The notes under the pieces were generated by a model. It saw nothing but the letters and a program-made list of their open reading frames with translations. It was not told where the DNA came from and did no database searches. Position numbers and translations under genes: made by a program. From positions 1-46,809 of IMG/VR virus record IMGVR_UViG_3300031951_000294: 46,809 nt of DNA, one strand, 5' to 3'. Positions 1-7,706 of this stretch are shown piece by piece (the stretch's first letter is position 1; each line of letters starts with the position of its first letter). Source of the stretch: a virus.

Positions 1-185
1 TCAAGTTTATCCAACGATTCTCGGAACTCCTCATAATGAATACCTTTCGGTTGTTGTTGTGATTTTTTGTTTCTCTTCTCATCCCATTCCAATAACAACT
101 CCAACATTTCTTCCTTTTCGTCGTTATCCATTTCACGGAATATCTCATCGGCATAAAAATCAACTTCAGCAGTTAATGTAATCAT
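1..185 (-). CDS. hypothetical protein, 5' part only
   Basis: The reading frame starts at the ATG complementary to 183-185 and runs off the left edge, so only the first 61 codons are present. The visible part begins MITLTAEVDFYADEIF and is acidic and Gln/Lys-rich, with no domain I recognise. It begins 2 nt after the stop of the gene at 187-408, so it is probably the distal gene of the minus-strand operon driven from the promoter at 784-814. Confidence 0.7.
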   Translation of the reverse strand, partial: MITLTAEVDFYADEIFREMDNDEKEEMLELLLEWDEKRNKKSQQQPKGIHYEEFRESLDKL

Positions 186-186
186 A

Positions 187-408
187 TCAAAACATATTGT
201 TTAAGAATTCCTCAGTAATCGCAGAAGTAGCACCTTCCTGATCAAAATCTTCAGGTAATTCATCCAAGAATTGAACAGAATCCACTTCCCACTCATCCCA
301 ATCATTCCAATGAGCGTTGATCACAAATGATACACCATTGTACTCACCATCGTAATCCTCATACTTACTTGTTAGTTGGGGATTGTCATAATCAATTTTA
401 ATTTCCAT
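187..408 (-). CDS. small acidic hypothetical protein (73 aa)
   Basis: I start at the Met of MEIKIDYDNPQLTSKYEDY because it lies 4 nt after the stop of the upstream gene. The longer start at 435 would overlap that gene by 23 nt. The protein is rich in Asp, Glu and Trp and has no signal peptide or membrane segment. It sits in the middle of a tightly packed minus-strand operon of small genes. I do not recognise a family. Confidence 0.7.
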   Translation of the reverse strand: MEIKIDYDNPQLTSKYEDYDGEYNGVSFVINAHWNDWDEWEVDSVQFLDELPEDFDQEGATSAITEEFLNNMF

Positions 409-412
409 AATT

Positions 413-763
413 TTAGAATTTATATTTGTTTTCAATTAGTTTCTTGTATTCTTCATCAGATCCGGGGTATTCAACAAACGTGTCAATAAGATCAACCATC
501 TCGTCAAAATACACTTCATCAACTTTACCCTTTAAGGTGTTTCTTGAGTTGAAAAATGAGATAACGTAGGTGTCGGACCAATCAAGAACAATTCTTACCT
601 TTCCTTTGTGTTTGAATCCACTAACCCTAAACTCCAAACCATCACGATTTTCCTCATCCTTGATCGCGGTCCAACTTCTAGAACCCCAAGACCAAACCTT
701 AACACGTCCTAATGTCATCAACTGATGTTGGATCGTCTGTGCAATTTCTAATGTTCTGCTCAT
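413..763 (-). CDS. hypothetical phage protein (116 aa)
   Basis: The start chosen is MSRTLEIAQTIQ at 763, just downstream of a clear host-type promoter; a longer ATG lies at 781. The N-terminal segment LMTLGRVKVWSWGSRSW resembles small uncharacterised phage proteins with a conserved Trp-Ser-Trp-Gly stretch, by memory only. The rest looks like a small alpha/beta domain ending in a basic helix. It is the first gene of an operon continuing into 187-408 and 1-185. Function is unknown. Confidence 0.75.
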   Translation of the reverse strand: MSRTLEIAQTIQHQLMTLGRVKVWSWGSRSWTAIKDEENRDGLEFRVSGFKHKGKVRIVLDWSDTYVISFFNSRNTLKGKVDEVYFDEMVDLIDTFVEYPGSDEEYKKLIENKYKF

Positions 764-783
764 TTTGTTTTTGTTTAACAATA

Positions 784-814
784 CAAAGATACTAGAAAAT
801 TTTTAACCTACAAA
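784..814 (-). promoter_or_regulatory. Bacteroidota-type promoter
   Basis: On the minus strand this reads TTTG, a 19-nt spacer, then TATCTTTG, which matches the Bacteroidota consensus TTG-N19-21-TAnnTTTG. It overlaps the last codons of the HNH gene at 803-1252 and drives the 413-763 operon about 20 nt downstream. Confidence 0.75.
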
Positions 815-1252
815 TTTTTTTTTGATATTTTTTGAACGATATGTTTCTGTCTGTGAATGACAATTAGGACATAACATTCTTAAGTTCTCTAACTTGTGAT
901 TTGATCTATCACCATCAATATGATCAAGTTCCATACTTATTGGTTTATCAAACCACTCATTAATACCACAAACAGAACAAACATTTTCAACTAATCCTTC
1001 CCTCAACATTCTATTTTTTAATTTGTATGTTTGAAAATGTGGATAATTTCCCTCTAAAATATCACTAAGTTTAACTTTAGGAGATCCCTTTTTATTAATT
1101 CCTTTACCTGATTGATTTGTTATATAACAATTAAACTTAATTGCGTATTTTTTAAAAGTGTTAAAATGTAATCCTAATTTAATTGCCGCTTGAGCCATAG
1201 AATCGGATTCTTTACAAACCTTTTTAAAATTTTCTTCATTAATCTTCTCCAT
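803..1252 (-). CDS. HNH homing endonuclease (149 aa)
   Basis: The C-terminal half carries an HNH nuclease: a CSVCG zinc knuckle, then MELDHIDGDRSNHKLENL with the catalytic His, then CPNCH. The N-terminal half (about residues 1-45) has a helix-turn-helix-like DNA-binding segment (MAQAAIKLGLHFNTFKKY). This layout is typical of free-standing phage homing endonucleases. I start at MEKINEENF (1252); an upstream in-frame ATG at 1270 adds six residues. It lies between the tRNA cluster and an operon of small genes. A mobile selfish role is inferred; no split target gene is visible next to it. Confidence 0.9.
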   Translation of the reverse strand: MEKINEENFKKVCKESDSMAQAAIKLGLHFNTFKKYAIKFNCYITNQSGKGINKKGSPKVKLSDILEGNYPHFQTYKLKNRMLREGLVENVCSVCGINEWFDKPISMELDHIDGDRSNHKLENLRMLCPNCHSQTETYRSKNIKKKFVG

Positions 1253-1306
1253 ATTAATAAGTATAAACAAGTTAGAAAAAAATCAATTGTGTCTATTATT
1301 TTTTTG

Positions 1307-1393
1307 TACTCGAGGCCGGATTCGAACCGGCACGAACTTTACGGGTTCAAAGGGGCTTAAACCCTTCGTGTCTACCTATTTCACCACTCGAGC
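1307..1393 (-). tRNA. tRNA-Leu (UAA)
   Basis: The minus strand folds into a class II tRNA. The 7-bp acceptor stem GCTCGAG/CTCGAGT closes with a G-T pair, the anticodon loop TTTAAGC gives UAA, and there is a long variable arm and the T-loop TTCGAAT. CCA is not encoded, so it needs the CCA-adding enzyme found at 21636. It reads UUA, a codon used heavily in this AT-rich genome. It is the last tRNA of a four-gene operon. Confidence 0.92.
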
Positions 1394-1400
1394 AATTTTG

Positions 1401-1474
1401 TGGGCCCTGTAGGACTCGAACCTACGACTGTCACGTTATGAGCGTGCCTTTCTAACCAACTGAAATAAGAGCCC
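1401..1474 (-). tRNA. tRNA-Met (CAU)
   Basis: The acceptor stem is GGGCTCT/AGGGCCC, the anticodon loop is CTCATAA (CAU) and the T-loop is TTCGAGT. Position 1-72 is a G-C pair and the anticodon stem lacks the three G-C pairs of initiator tRNA, so it looks like elongator Met. A tRNA-Ile with a lysidine-modified CAU cannot be excluded from sequence alone. The outermost anticodon-stem pair is a G-A mismatch. CCA is not encoded. Confidence 0.88.
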
Positions 1475-1482
1475 CAAATTTT

Positions 1483-1558
1483 TGGTTGGAACGATGGGAA
1501 TCGAACCCATGACCTGATGTGTATAAGACATCTGCTCTCACCCCTGAGCTACGTTCCA
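1483..1558 (-). tRNA. tRNA-Ile (UAU), CCA encoded
   Basis: The acceptor stem TGGAACG/CGTTCCA is perfect. The anticodon stem GATGT/ACATC carries the loop CTTATAC, giving UAU. Discriminator A is followed by genomically encoded CCA (complement of 1483-1485). It decodes AUA, which is rare in many hosts but common in this genome. Confidence 0.92.
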
Positions 1559-1607
1559 TCATAAAGCCCCGTATCGTGGGCTACGTAAACGCGGTCATCT
1601 TAAAACT

Positions 1608-1682
1608 TGGTAGTCCCACCTGGACTCGAACCAGGAATGTCTCATTAGAAGTGAGAAGGTATATCCCTTTACCTATGGGACC
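1608..1682 (-). tRNA. tRNA-Arg (UCU), CCA encoded
   Basis: Acceptor GGTCCCA pairs with TGGGACT, followed by discriminator A and an encoded CCA. The anticodon loop CTTCTAA gives UCU and the T-arm CCTGG/CCAGG is intact. It decodes AGA, the dominant Arg codon here. It is the first tRNA of the operon, just below a host-type promoter at 1702-1732. The 49 nt between this and tRNA-Ile hold only a short hairpin (AGCCCC...GTGGGCT) and no fifth tRNA. Confidence 0.92.
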
Positions 1683-1701
1683 ATATTGTCTTTCAACTCT
1701 A

Positions 1702-1732
1702 CAAAGGTAAGACAAAGTTTTTAATTAGACAA
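1702..1732 (-). promoter_or_regulatory. promoter of the tRNA operon
   Basis: The minus strand reads TTG, 20 nt, then TACCTTTG, a full match to the Bacteroidota consensus. It lies about 20 nt upstream of tRNA-Arg and would transcribe Arg-Ile-Met-Leu as one unit. Confidence 0.75.
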
Positions 1733-1739
1733 TACCCGA

Positions 1740-1919
1740 TTACAATTTTTTTACTTCATATCTATAACCCGAGTCAGAATTGTTCTGAAACAATAATCGG
1801 TGATTTTCCGCATCTCGTTCATTTTCAAATTCCAATATTTCAGAATGAGAATCAACCAAAATTACAGGAACATCAATTCCTTCATTACTTTTTAGATACT
1901 TTACAATAACGTATGACAT
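1740..1919 (-). CDS. small hypothetical protein (59 aa)
   Basis: The protein begins MSYVIVKYLKSNEG and ends GYRYEVKKL. It has a beta-strand start followed by a helix (EILEFENERDAENHRLL), like other small phage proteins built around a 'side chain given to residue range' strand-helix-strand pattern; this comparison is loose. A good host-type promoter precedes it at 1936-1966 and the stop lies just before the tRNA promoter, which supports a real gene. Confidence 0.7.
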   Translation of the reverse strand: MSYVIVKYLKSNEGIDVPVILVDSHSEILEFENERDAENHRLLFQNNSDSGYRYEVKKL

Positions 1920-1935
1920 AATTTAATCTTTTCTT

Positions 1936-1966
1936 CAAACTTAAAATATAAATACTGAACAATCAA
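1936..1966 (-). promoter_or_regulatory. Bacteroidota-type promoter
   Basis: The minus strand reads TTG-N20-TAAGTTTG, 17 nt upstream of the start of the 59-aa gene at 1740-1919. Confidence 0.65.
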
Positions 1967-1984
1967 CAATATTTATGGTAAAAC

Positions 1985-2015
1985 TTGTTTTTTTGAAGAC
2001 CCTCTCTTAGATTTA
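1985..2015 (+). promoter_or_regulatory. Bacteroidota-type promoter (variant -7)
   Basis: TTG, a 20-nt spacer, then TAGATTTA, which differs from TAnnTTTG only in the last base. It lies 18 nt upstream of the HNH gene at 2034. Confidence 0.5.
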
Positions 2016-2033
2016 CAAGGTAAAATTAAAAGT

Positions 2034-2522
2034 ATGGAATCAGTATTAGTATTAAATGCGGACTTCACCCCACTTAATGTAACCACCCTACAAAAAGGTG
2101 TTGGTTTAGTTTTTCGTGGAAAGGCTGAAATCCTGAAAGAATCTACTGATCCAATTATGTCCGGTTTCAAGAAATTCGCAAGACCCGTTATCATACGTCT
2201 TTTGAAATTCATAAACTTCAGAAAAGGATCAGTTAAGTTAAACAGAAAAAGGTTGTTTAAACGCGACCATAATTCCTGTGTGTATTGTGGTAGTACAAAA
2301 AAACTTACGATTGATCATATTCAGCCCAAAAGTAGGGGTGGTAAAAACTCGTGGGAAAACTTGGTAACCGCTTGTCTTCCTTGTAACTTGAAGAAAGGTG
2401 ATAGAACACCCGAGGAAGCCGGAATGAAAATGAAATCAAAACCATATACACCAAACGTTATATCATCGGTGTTTAATTCCGAACTTACGGAGATTTATTT
2501 GGATTATATGAAATCCTATTAA
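2034..2522 (+). CDS. HNH endonuclease family protein (162 aa)
   Basis: The family is recognisable from the N-terminal segment MESVLVLNADFTPLNVTT and the central HNH: CVYCG, then LTIDHIQPKSRGGKNSWENL with the catalytic His, then CLPCNLKKGDRTPEEAGM. The two CxxC pairs form the structural zinc site. Length and architecture match the complete 'HNH endonuclease' family found as single genes in phages and bacteria, some acting as nicking or packaging-associated nucleases. It has its own promoter and is followed by a strong terminator. Whether it is a homing enzyme or a phage-function nuclease cannot be told from sequence. Confidence 0.92.
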   Translation: MESVLVLNADFTPLNVTTLQKGVGLVFRGKAEILKESTDPIMSGFKKFARPVIIRLLKFINFRKGSVKLNRKRLFKRDHNSCVYCGSTKKLTIDHIQPKSRGGKNSWENLVTACLPCNLKKGDRTPEEAGMKMKSKPYTPNVISSVFNSELTEIYLDYMKSY

Positions 2523-2527
2523 CGGAG

Positions 2528-2550
2528 AAAGGGGACCGAAGTCCCCTTTT
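2528..2550 (+). terminator. intrinsic terminator
   Basis: A perfect 9-bp stem AAAGGGGAC/GTCCCCTTT with a CGAA loop ends in T residues. It terminates the HNH gene. The A-rich 5' arm means it may also work on the minus strand. Confidence 0.8.
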
Positions 2551-2612
2551 CCGAGATGATAAACCCCCCTCTCTCATTAACGGATTTATATCAACGGAGC
2601 CATCCGTGATGG

Positions 2613-3308
2613 TTATGTTGTTATTTTTGACTTAGCGTCATCAATGACATTTTTTGTATTACTTGCAAATTTCTCAATTTTTGGACAAATCACTGATGCA
2701 ATTTTATTTTCCAATCCATCAACAAAACGACTGTCCAATATTGATGTGGATATTTGGTTTCTAATCATATCAATGATACCCCCACCCCATAAATTTGAAC
2801 TGAAGGAACCTCCTGCCATTTTTTGATCCAACATCTTTTTGAAATACCCCTCAACTATTGAGTCCGCAATTACATTGGATAGGAAAGCACAATCTGTTAG
2901 TTTTGAAAACTCACCCTTTCTTATAACATTACCGATACCAACAACAATTGTTTGTGCCAATAAAGAATCCTTATAAGTCGGACCAAATAAACCTTCCATT
3001 AACCAAGCCGTAAATCTCTCACCTAAAACCGCAGGAAACTCGGAGAAAAAACCACCAAATATTCCCAAAAAAGAATCAACAATACCCTCATTAATTACCG
3101 ATTCAGTGATCCCTTGATTCACTAAAATATTACGTTCAATCATCAATTTCTCAAACATCTTGTTAAATTCTTTCTGATCATTCATTGCGTTTTCAGTAAC
3201 CAATAATGAAAGTCTTGATTTAACAATCTTAGATTCAATCAATAGTGAATTTTTCTTACTTTTAACTTCTTTCAAAGATTCGTGTAACTTATTCTTTAAA
3301 TTTTTCAT
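2613..3308 (-). CDS. putative virion/ejected protein, hydrophobic centre (231 aa)
   Basis: No named family is recognised. The first about 75 residues are helical and contain several L/I-x-E tripeptides (LHE, LIE, INE), the cleavage pattern of T4-type prohead protease. The centre is Gly/Phe-rich and hydrophobic (SFLGIFGGFFSEFPAVLG) and could insert into a membrane. It is the last gene of the long minus-strand block 2613-9298, starting one base after the stop of 3310-5529. A role as a head-packaged or ejected protein is inferred from neighbours and N-terminus. A short hairpin (CCATC/GATGG, 2601-2612 area) follows the stop without a T-tract. Confidence 0.75.
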   Translation of the reverse strand: MKNLKNKLHESLKEVKSKKNSLLIESKIVKSRLSLLVTENAMNDQKEFNKMFEKLMIERNILVNQGITESVINEGIVDSFLGIFGGFFSEFPAVLGERFTAWLMEGLFGPTYKDSLLAQTIVVGIGNVIRKGEFSKLTDCAFLSNVIADSIVEGYFKKMLDQKMAGGSFSSNLWGGGIIDMIRNQISTSILDSRFVDGLENKIASVICPKIEKFASNTKNVIDDAKSKITT

Positions 3309-3309
3309 A

Positions 3310-5529
3310 TTAGAATCTGTTATCAGTCGGTTTAGGTTTTGCCGGTTGTGGTGAATTTACCATGTATTTTCCCGCATCGGGAGATAATACATAAGATAAA
3401 TATTTAGGAGCGTCTTTTAATCTGTATCTTGATTTTCCTCTATTATCTTTAATAGTATCATACTTGGATGATGCCAAACTAGCCTCAACCTCAGATTCAA
3501 ATTTTCTATCTGTAAGTTGTTTGATAATATTTCTTTGTTCAAAATTACCTTCTCTCATACATTGAAGAACTGTTCTTTTTACCATGTCGGTGCCCGGTAT
3601 AATCGGATCACTTGGCTCAGATGTTGTTGCGTAGTGATATAACAAGAATAAATCACCAAAACATCTTCCTAATGATTGGGCTTTTGGTGAAATTCTAGTT
3701 TGCTGACCACCTGAAACAGTCGCAGATTCACCACCCATTTTAAACATATATATTGTTTGTGGTTGTTTAATACCTAACGCAGATAAATCAACCGTCCTTG
3801 GTGTATAATATTGTATTGTTCCTTCGGGTGGATTTTTCATTTGGTTATAATTGTCCTCAATACCACGATTGTAGTTATTATATGTTTGTTTCCATTCATC
3901 GGACTGTGATTTCCAATATGCATCTTTATTTGCCATTAAATCTTGTCCATACTGTTTAACCGTTGGGTTAGAACTTGATCCAAAATATCTAGCCGCCATT
4001 TCAAACGTCTGTCCTCTATATCCTTGTCTAATATATGCTTTTAATTGGTTGTATAAATCCTCTAACTGACCAAGATCTCCAGGTCTTGACGCTTCAGCAC
4101 CTAACTTACTAGCGGCTTCAGCCCCTGCGGTAGTCTCTATCGTTGCAATATTAGGACAGTTTAAATTTTTAGTTATTTTAAATGATCTTTCACCGACTAG
4201 TAATGTATAAACTTGAAGTTCTCCGTCTATAATATGATTAAATCTTTGATTTTGATCATATTTAGGATTTGGGCTCTTATATGTTAAACCTTCCGAATTT
4301 GGATATCCGGGCGCGGTTAAATTTCTCATAATTGATGCTTTGGCCTTTTGAGTGTTATCCAAACAAAATTCCATAACATCTTTAAGTGCGTAATTTCCTT
4401 TTTTAGGTGTTGCGGATACCGCCTGTTCTAAAAGTGCTTTTCTAATTTTTCTACGGAACATCTCATCCAATCCTGTTGTCGGAATACCTCCAGTTTCTAT
4501 GGGTTTTGGTTCTTCAGGTTTTGTTTCTTTTGGTTTTTTAGCCATTTCACATTCTTTGGTTCCCCAAACACCCGTCATAGATAACCCATAATTTTTTTGC
4601 CATTCTTTAACCGCGTCTTCAGTTCTTCTACCGAATTTTTTATCAGGAACTAATGTTTGCCATTCACCTCTATTTTGACTGTTCAAATATTCTTGTAAAG
4701 TACCGACAGAATCGCCTTTCATACCTTTCTTAATATCTTTACCCGCACAATATTGAGGTGCTTGTGTATATGTAACAGTTGGTGTTGTTTCTACCGGTGG
4801 TTCTATTGGCATATCATCGGGTAATGGGATAGTTTCATCTTCTTTTAAGATATAATACAACGCTGCTGCGGTTATACCAGCAGCCGCACCCCACTTTAAA
4901 ATAGATTTCCAATTCCAACCACGATTTGTTCTAATAAAATTTAATACTTTTGTTCGTTGTGCCGGTACAATCGGTTTAGGTGATTTAGTGGCCGTCTTAG
5001 TTGTTCTTGTGGTCTTTGTAGTTTTACTTGCTGTACCACCCGCCTTTTCAATAAGTTTAATTTCTTTTGCAATATCTTCGGCAATTTCTTTAGAATAACC
5101 CGACTGTTGTAACCTTTTAACTATTTCTGCAGAATCTTTACCAATCATGCTTGAAGACTTAGATTTGGCAATATCCTTGATTAATGACATTTCCAACGAA
5201 GCTGATATTTTGTTAGTGTTCAATAATTTTTGAATAGCGGAACCAAGTTCTTTACCTTTTAATGCCGACCCAATTGCGTTTACAAACTCTTCCGCACTTC
5301 TAATTTTTAAACCACTTTTTAAATCCAAACCTGCTCTAAACGCATCACCAAAAGCAATTTCAAGTTCCTTAGCAACTCTTACCGCACCCTTAGAATCTTT
5401 AGCCGCTTTTAAAATCGCTTGAGGTTGTTCGTCTAACTCACGACTTTCTAAATTTTCATTAATAGTTTTAGATCGATCATATTTAATCAGATATGAGATC
5501 TTTGATAAATTTTCATTTAAATTCTCCAT
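3310..5529 (-). CDS. large putative virion protein with peptidoglycan-binding domain (739 aa)
   Basis: Domains in order: a helical N-terminus with L/I-x-E sites (LNE 4-6, INE 23-25, LDE 32-34); a Thr/Lys-rich basic linker; a likely TM segment (ILKWGAAAGITAAALYYIL, about residue 210); a Pro-rich linker; a PG_binding_1-like repeat at about 260-330 (KGMKGDSVGTLQEYLNSQ ... KKFGRRTEDAVKEWQKNYGL ... TGVWG); and a long C-terminal region of unknown fold. The peptidoglycan-binding motif suggests it contacts the cell wall, as expected for a protein delivered during ejection. No lytic catalytic motif was recognised. It lies in an operon with 5544-6650. Confidence 0.8.
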   Translation of the reverse strand: MENLNENLSKISYLIKYDRSKTINENLESRELDEQPQAILKAAKDSKGAVRVAKELEIAFGDAFRAGLDLKSGLKIRSAEEFVNAIGSALKGKELGSAIQKLLNTNKISASLEMSLIKDIAKSKSSSMIGKDSAEIVKRLQQSGYSKEIAEDIAKEIKLIEKAGGTASKTTKTTRTTKTATKSPKPIVPAQRTKVLNFIRTNRGWNWKSILKWGAAAGITAAALYYILKEDETIPLPDDMPIEPPVETTPTVTYTQAPQYCAGKDIKKGMKGDSVGTLQEYLNSQNRGEWQTLVPDKKFGRRTEDAVKEWQKNYGLSMTGVWGTKECEMAKKPKETKPEEPKPIETGGIPTTGLDEMFRRKIRKALLEQAVSATPKKGNYALKDVMEFCLDNTQKAKASIMRNLTAPGYPNSEGLTYKSPNPKYDQNQRFNHIIDGELQVYTLLVGERSFKITKNLNCPNIATIETTAGAEAASKLGAEASRPGDLGQLEDLYNQLKAYIRQGYRGQTFEMAARYFGSSSNPTVKQYGQDLMANKDAYWKSQSDEWKQTYNNYNRGIEDNYNQMKNPPEGTIQYYTPRTVDLSALGIKQPQTIYMFKMGGESATVSGGQQTRISPKAQSLGRCFGDLFLLYHYATTSEPSDPIIPGTDMVKRTVLQCMREGNFEQRNIIKQLTDRKFESEVEASLASSKYDTIKDNRGKSRYRLKDAPKYLSYVLSPDAGKYMVNSPQPAKPKPTDNRF

Positions 5530-5543
5530 AGTTATATTTTTTT

Positions 5544-6650
5544 TTACGGATATTCAACATCCGAAGTTTTTAGTTTTTGTATAATATCTTTTTCAGTGTT
5601 TTTTGCTCTCTTCTCAGCATAAGCCTCAACACCCTTCTCAACACCATAAACAATACCTGCGGTCTTTCCACCTTCTTTTGCACCTGTTTTGGTCGCTAAT
5701 TTTGTAAATCCTTGTTGCTTTCCTAACATTTTATCAAATGAGTTAGTAATTTTTGTTACGACAGAATTAAATGCGTTATACGCTTTCTTAAGTAATTCAG
5801 CACCTTTTGGGAATTTCTTTGATAACCAATCAATCGCCTTTCCTAAATATTTGGGAATTTCTTTAATACCACTTACCATTTTTTGCATTAAACTTTTAGC
5901 CGTTGGGTTTTTTGCTAAATTTTTAGCAATATCGGCTTCAGTTTTAGCACCCTTCAGTAATAACTCGATAGGTCCTTTCGCAGCTTTTGCCGCTGCACCC
6001 GTAGTTACTAAACCAATAACATCAATCCCTAAAAATAAAATTCTCATCCAAAAAGGTAACTCTTCTTCTTTTTCTACAAGACCTGTTAATTCCAAGATAT
6101 CTAAGGCAACAATAATCGCCCAAGGTATCCATTGTACCGCTTTACCAATACCTGTCGCAACAAGTATAGCATCTACTATAAGTCCAACAGGGTGGTACAT
6201 AGCACTTCTAAGTTTTCTCGCTACATACAAAGCACCTTTACCAATAATACTAAACGCTTGTGCGAACTCACCCTTAGATATATTCTTTACAAAATCACCC
6301 ATTCCTTTGGCAGCGGTGTTAATAAATTCACCAATACCACTTACCGCCTCACTTCCCTTTTTCTTAATCCACCCAATAGGATCAAACTCAAATTCCATTA
6401 ACAATATGTTCTTAATGTTTTTTGTGTTTTCAGTGATTAACAAGTTGTTCAATTCTGTCATGCACTCGGTAACAATTTCTTTTGGTAAGTCAGACACACT
6501 ATATGAATGTCTTAAAAAGAATACAAAATTATTAAAGTCTTCAAGTACGTGACCTATTTTTTGTTTCTTCTCAATATCATATAACTCATCCATAAAGATG
6601 ACGTATTTTTCATCGGGAGATAACCAATCAGAAATTAAATAATTTTTCAT
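5544..6650 (-). CDS. putative ejected membrane protein (368 aa)
   Basis: The first about 85 residues form a helical leader with L/I-x-E sites (LME just before FEFDPIGW). Two strongly hydrophobic segments follow around residues 150-220 (GLIVDAILVATGIGKA, WIPWAIIVALDILEL and MRILFLGIDVIGLVTTG), then an Ala/Lys-rich amphipathic region to the C-terminus. The hydrophobic block between a leader and a basic tail resembles pre-toxin or pore-forming regions of polymorphic toxins, but no toxin domain follows. The start ATG shares one base with the stop of 6650-7159. Membrane insertion on ejection is inferred. Confidence 0.75.
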   Translation of the reverse strand: MKNYLISDWLSPDEKYVIFMDELYDIEKKQKIGHVLEDFNNFVFFLRHSYSVSDLPKEIVTECMTELNNLLITENTKNIKNILLMEFEFDPIGWIKKKGSEAVSGIGEFINTAAKGMGDFVKNISKGEFAQAFSIIGKGALYVARKLRSAMYHPVGLIVDAILVATGIGKAVQWIPWAIIVALDILELTGLVEKEEELPFWMRILFLGIDVIGLVTTGAAAKAAKGPIELLLKGAKTEADIAKNLAKNPTAKSLMQKMVSGIKEIPKYLGKAIDWLSKKFPKGAELLKKAYNAFNSVVTKITNSFDKMLGKQQGFTKLATKTGAKEGGKTAGIVYGVEKGVEAYAEKRAKNTEKDIIQKLKTSDVEYP

Positions 6651-7159
6651 TAGAATCCGTATTTAATTTCACCTTCGGGTTTCATTTCACACCATTTTTT
6701 ATTTTTTTGACCAACACCCGCACAATATTGATCTATTTGTGTTTGTATTAGTTTAGTTAAATGGTTTTTTGATTTTGAAGCAAACCATTCACCCTCCATT
6801 GATTCACCTAACGATTCCCCATAATTTTTTTTATATGTTGAGGATATTGCTAAACTTCTCTGTAACGAATTAAATGCGTCAGTGTTACTTACGGAATAAT
6901 ATAAACCTTCTCCGGTTCCCGCACCCGAAATGGCTTCATGAATCGCTTTGACAATGTCTTCAATGTTTTTTTGGTTGGCTTTTGGTAAACCTACTAATTG
7001 ATTTGTAAGTTTTTCAGGCATTTTTAAAACAACATCAGGTGTTAAAAACCTAATCATTTTTGTTGCTTCGTTGATGTTTTCATTTAAAGTTTTATCTAAC
7101 TTATAATTCATCATCAAAAGAGCTCTCTTTAATGACTCTTGTCCCTCTTTGATATTCAT
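6650..7159 (-). CDS. putative virion protein with packaging-tag-like N-terminus (169 aa)
   Basis: The N-terminus reads MNIKEGQESLKRALLMMNYK and continues LDKTLNENINEATK, giving LNE (25-27) and INE (29-31). The 'Y..(S/D)KT(L/I)NEN' stretch is shared with the 739-aa protein at 3310-5529. The C-terminal half has two Cys (QYCAGVG, KWCEMK) and a Ser/Gly-rich middle. A late-type promoter motif lies 12 nt upstream. Function is unknown. Confidence 0.75.
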   Translation of the reverse strand: MNIKEGQESLKRALLMMNYKLDKTLNENINEATKMIRFLTPDVVLKMPEKLTNQLVGLPKANQKNIEDIVKAIHEAISGAGTGEGLYYSVSNTDAFNSLQRSLAISSTYKKNYGESLGESMEGEWFASKSKNHLTKLIQTQIDQYCAGVGQKNKKWCEMKPEGEIKYGF

Positions 7160-7171
7160 AAACTTTTTTTT

Positions 7172-7181
7172 TATAAATATA
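7172..7181 (-). promoter_or_regulatory. putative late promoter motif TATATTTATA
   Basis: The minus strand reads TATATTTATA followed by an A-rich 12-nt leader to the ATG at 7159. It sits exactly in the 27-bp gap between two genes and has no -33 TTG at the expected distance. The same motif precedes other putative virion genes (8274, 12898, 15327, 28257, 31174). Confidence 0.5.
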
Positions 7182-7186
7182 TGAAG

Positions 7187-7420
7187 TTATAATAAAGTGT
7201 TGGCTTTACCTCTTTTTGTTTGATAAAGATCTTTCCATTTTCCGACCTTAACTGGGTTGGCAAGACCTCGTGTTATACCCGTTTCCCATTTAGTTACTGC
7301 GGGATAACCCTCACCACCACCCGCAGGTGCTCCACCCGTATCTTGTTCTTCCATTTCTTCTTTGGAAGTTCCCGTAATTTGATCAATAAGTGATACCAAA
7401 TTATCTAAATCTATTTTCAT
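7187..7420 (-). CDS. small putative virion-block protein (77 aa)
   Basis: An acidic N-terminus (MKIDLDNLVSLIDQITG, then KEEMEEQD) is followed by a Gly/Pro-rich linker and a basic C-terminus (VKVGKWKDLYQTKRGKAN). No family name is recalled. It is translationally close to 7422-7706 (1-nt gap) and part of the same minus-strand block of virion-type genes. Confidence 0.7.
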   Translation of the reverse strand: MKIDLDNLVSLIDQITGTSKEEMEEQDTGGAPAGGGEGYPAVTKWETGITRGLANPVKVGKWKDLYQTKRGKANTLL

Positions 7421-7421
7421 T

Positions 7422-7706
7422 TTAATATCCTTCGGGTTTGGGTAATTTATCGGGATTGATTAAAAAAAATTCATTCATAAATGAGATAAGTTCAACCTCA
7501 TCAATTTCTTCTTCCTCATTTTCAAAGAATTCATCTTCATCCAAAAAATCTAATGGGTACGAAATCACATCATACCCATAATCATCAATAATATCCAATT
7601 CAAACTCGCTAATGCGAATAACATCGTCAGAATCATCTATGGTTCTATAATGAACCTCAACGATTGATTCTCCGATCGAATATTCAACTATCTCCCTGAC
7701 TTCCAT
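7422..7706 (-). CDS. highly acidic hypothetical protein (94 aa)
   Basis: It is dominated by Asp and Glu, including the run DEDEFFENEEEEIDEVELIS, and has a predicted beta-rich N-terminus. It starts on the base shared with the stop of 7706-8260, so the two are translationally coupled. Such acidic small proteins can be assembly chaperones or DNA mimics; that is only a suggestion, since nothing in the sequence identifies a partner. Confidence 0.7.
   Translation of the reverse strand: MEVREIVEYSIGESIVEVHYRTIDDSDDVIRISEFELDIIDDYGYDVISYPLDFLDEDEFFENEEEEIDEVELISFMNEFFLINPDKLPKPEGY

Noticed and set aside
1559-1607. A fifth tRNA between Ile and Arg
   Set aside because: Only a short hairpin is present; no T-arm, anticodon arm or acceptor stem can be formed.
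1519-1710. 63-aa plus-strand open frame
   Set aside because: It lies across tRNA-Ile and tRNA-Arg, which fold clearly on the minus strand.
1973-2212. 79-aa minus-strand open frame
   Set aside because: It is antisense to the start of the HNH gene and includes its promoter region.
5689-6552. 287-aa plus-strand open frame
   Set aside because: It is antisense to the well-supported 368-aa membrane protein, with Ser/Ile/Asn-rich shadow composition and no promoter.
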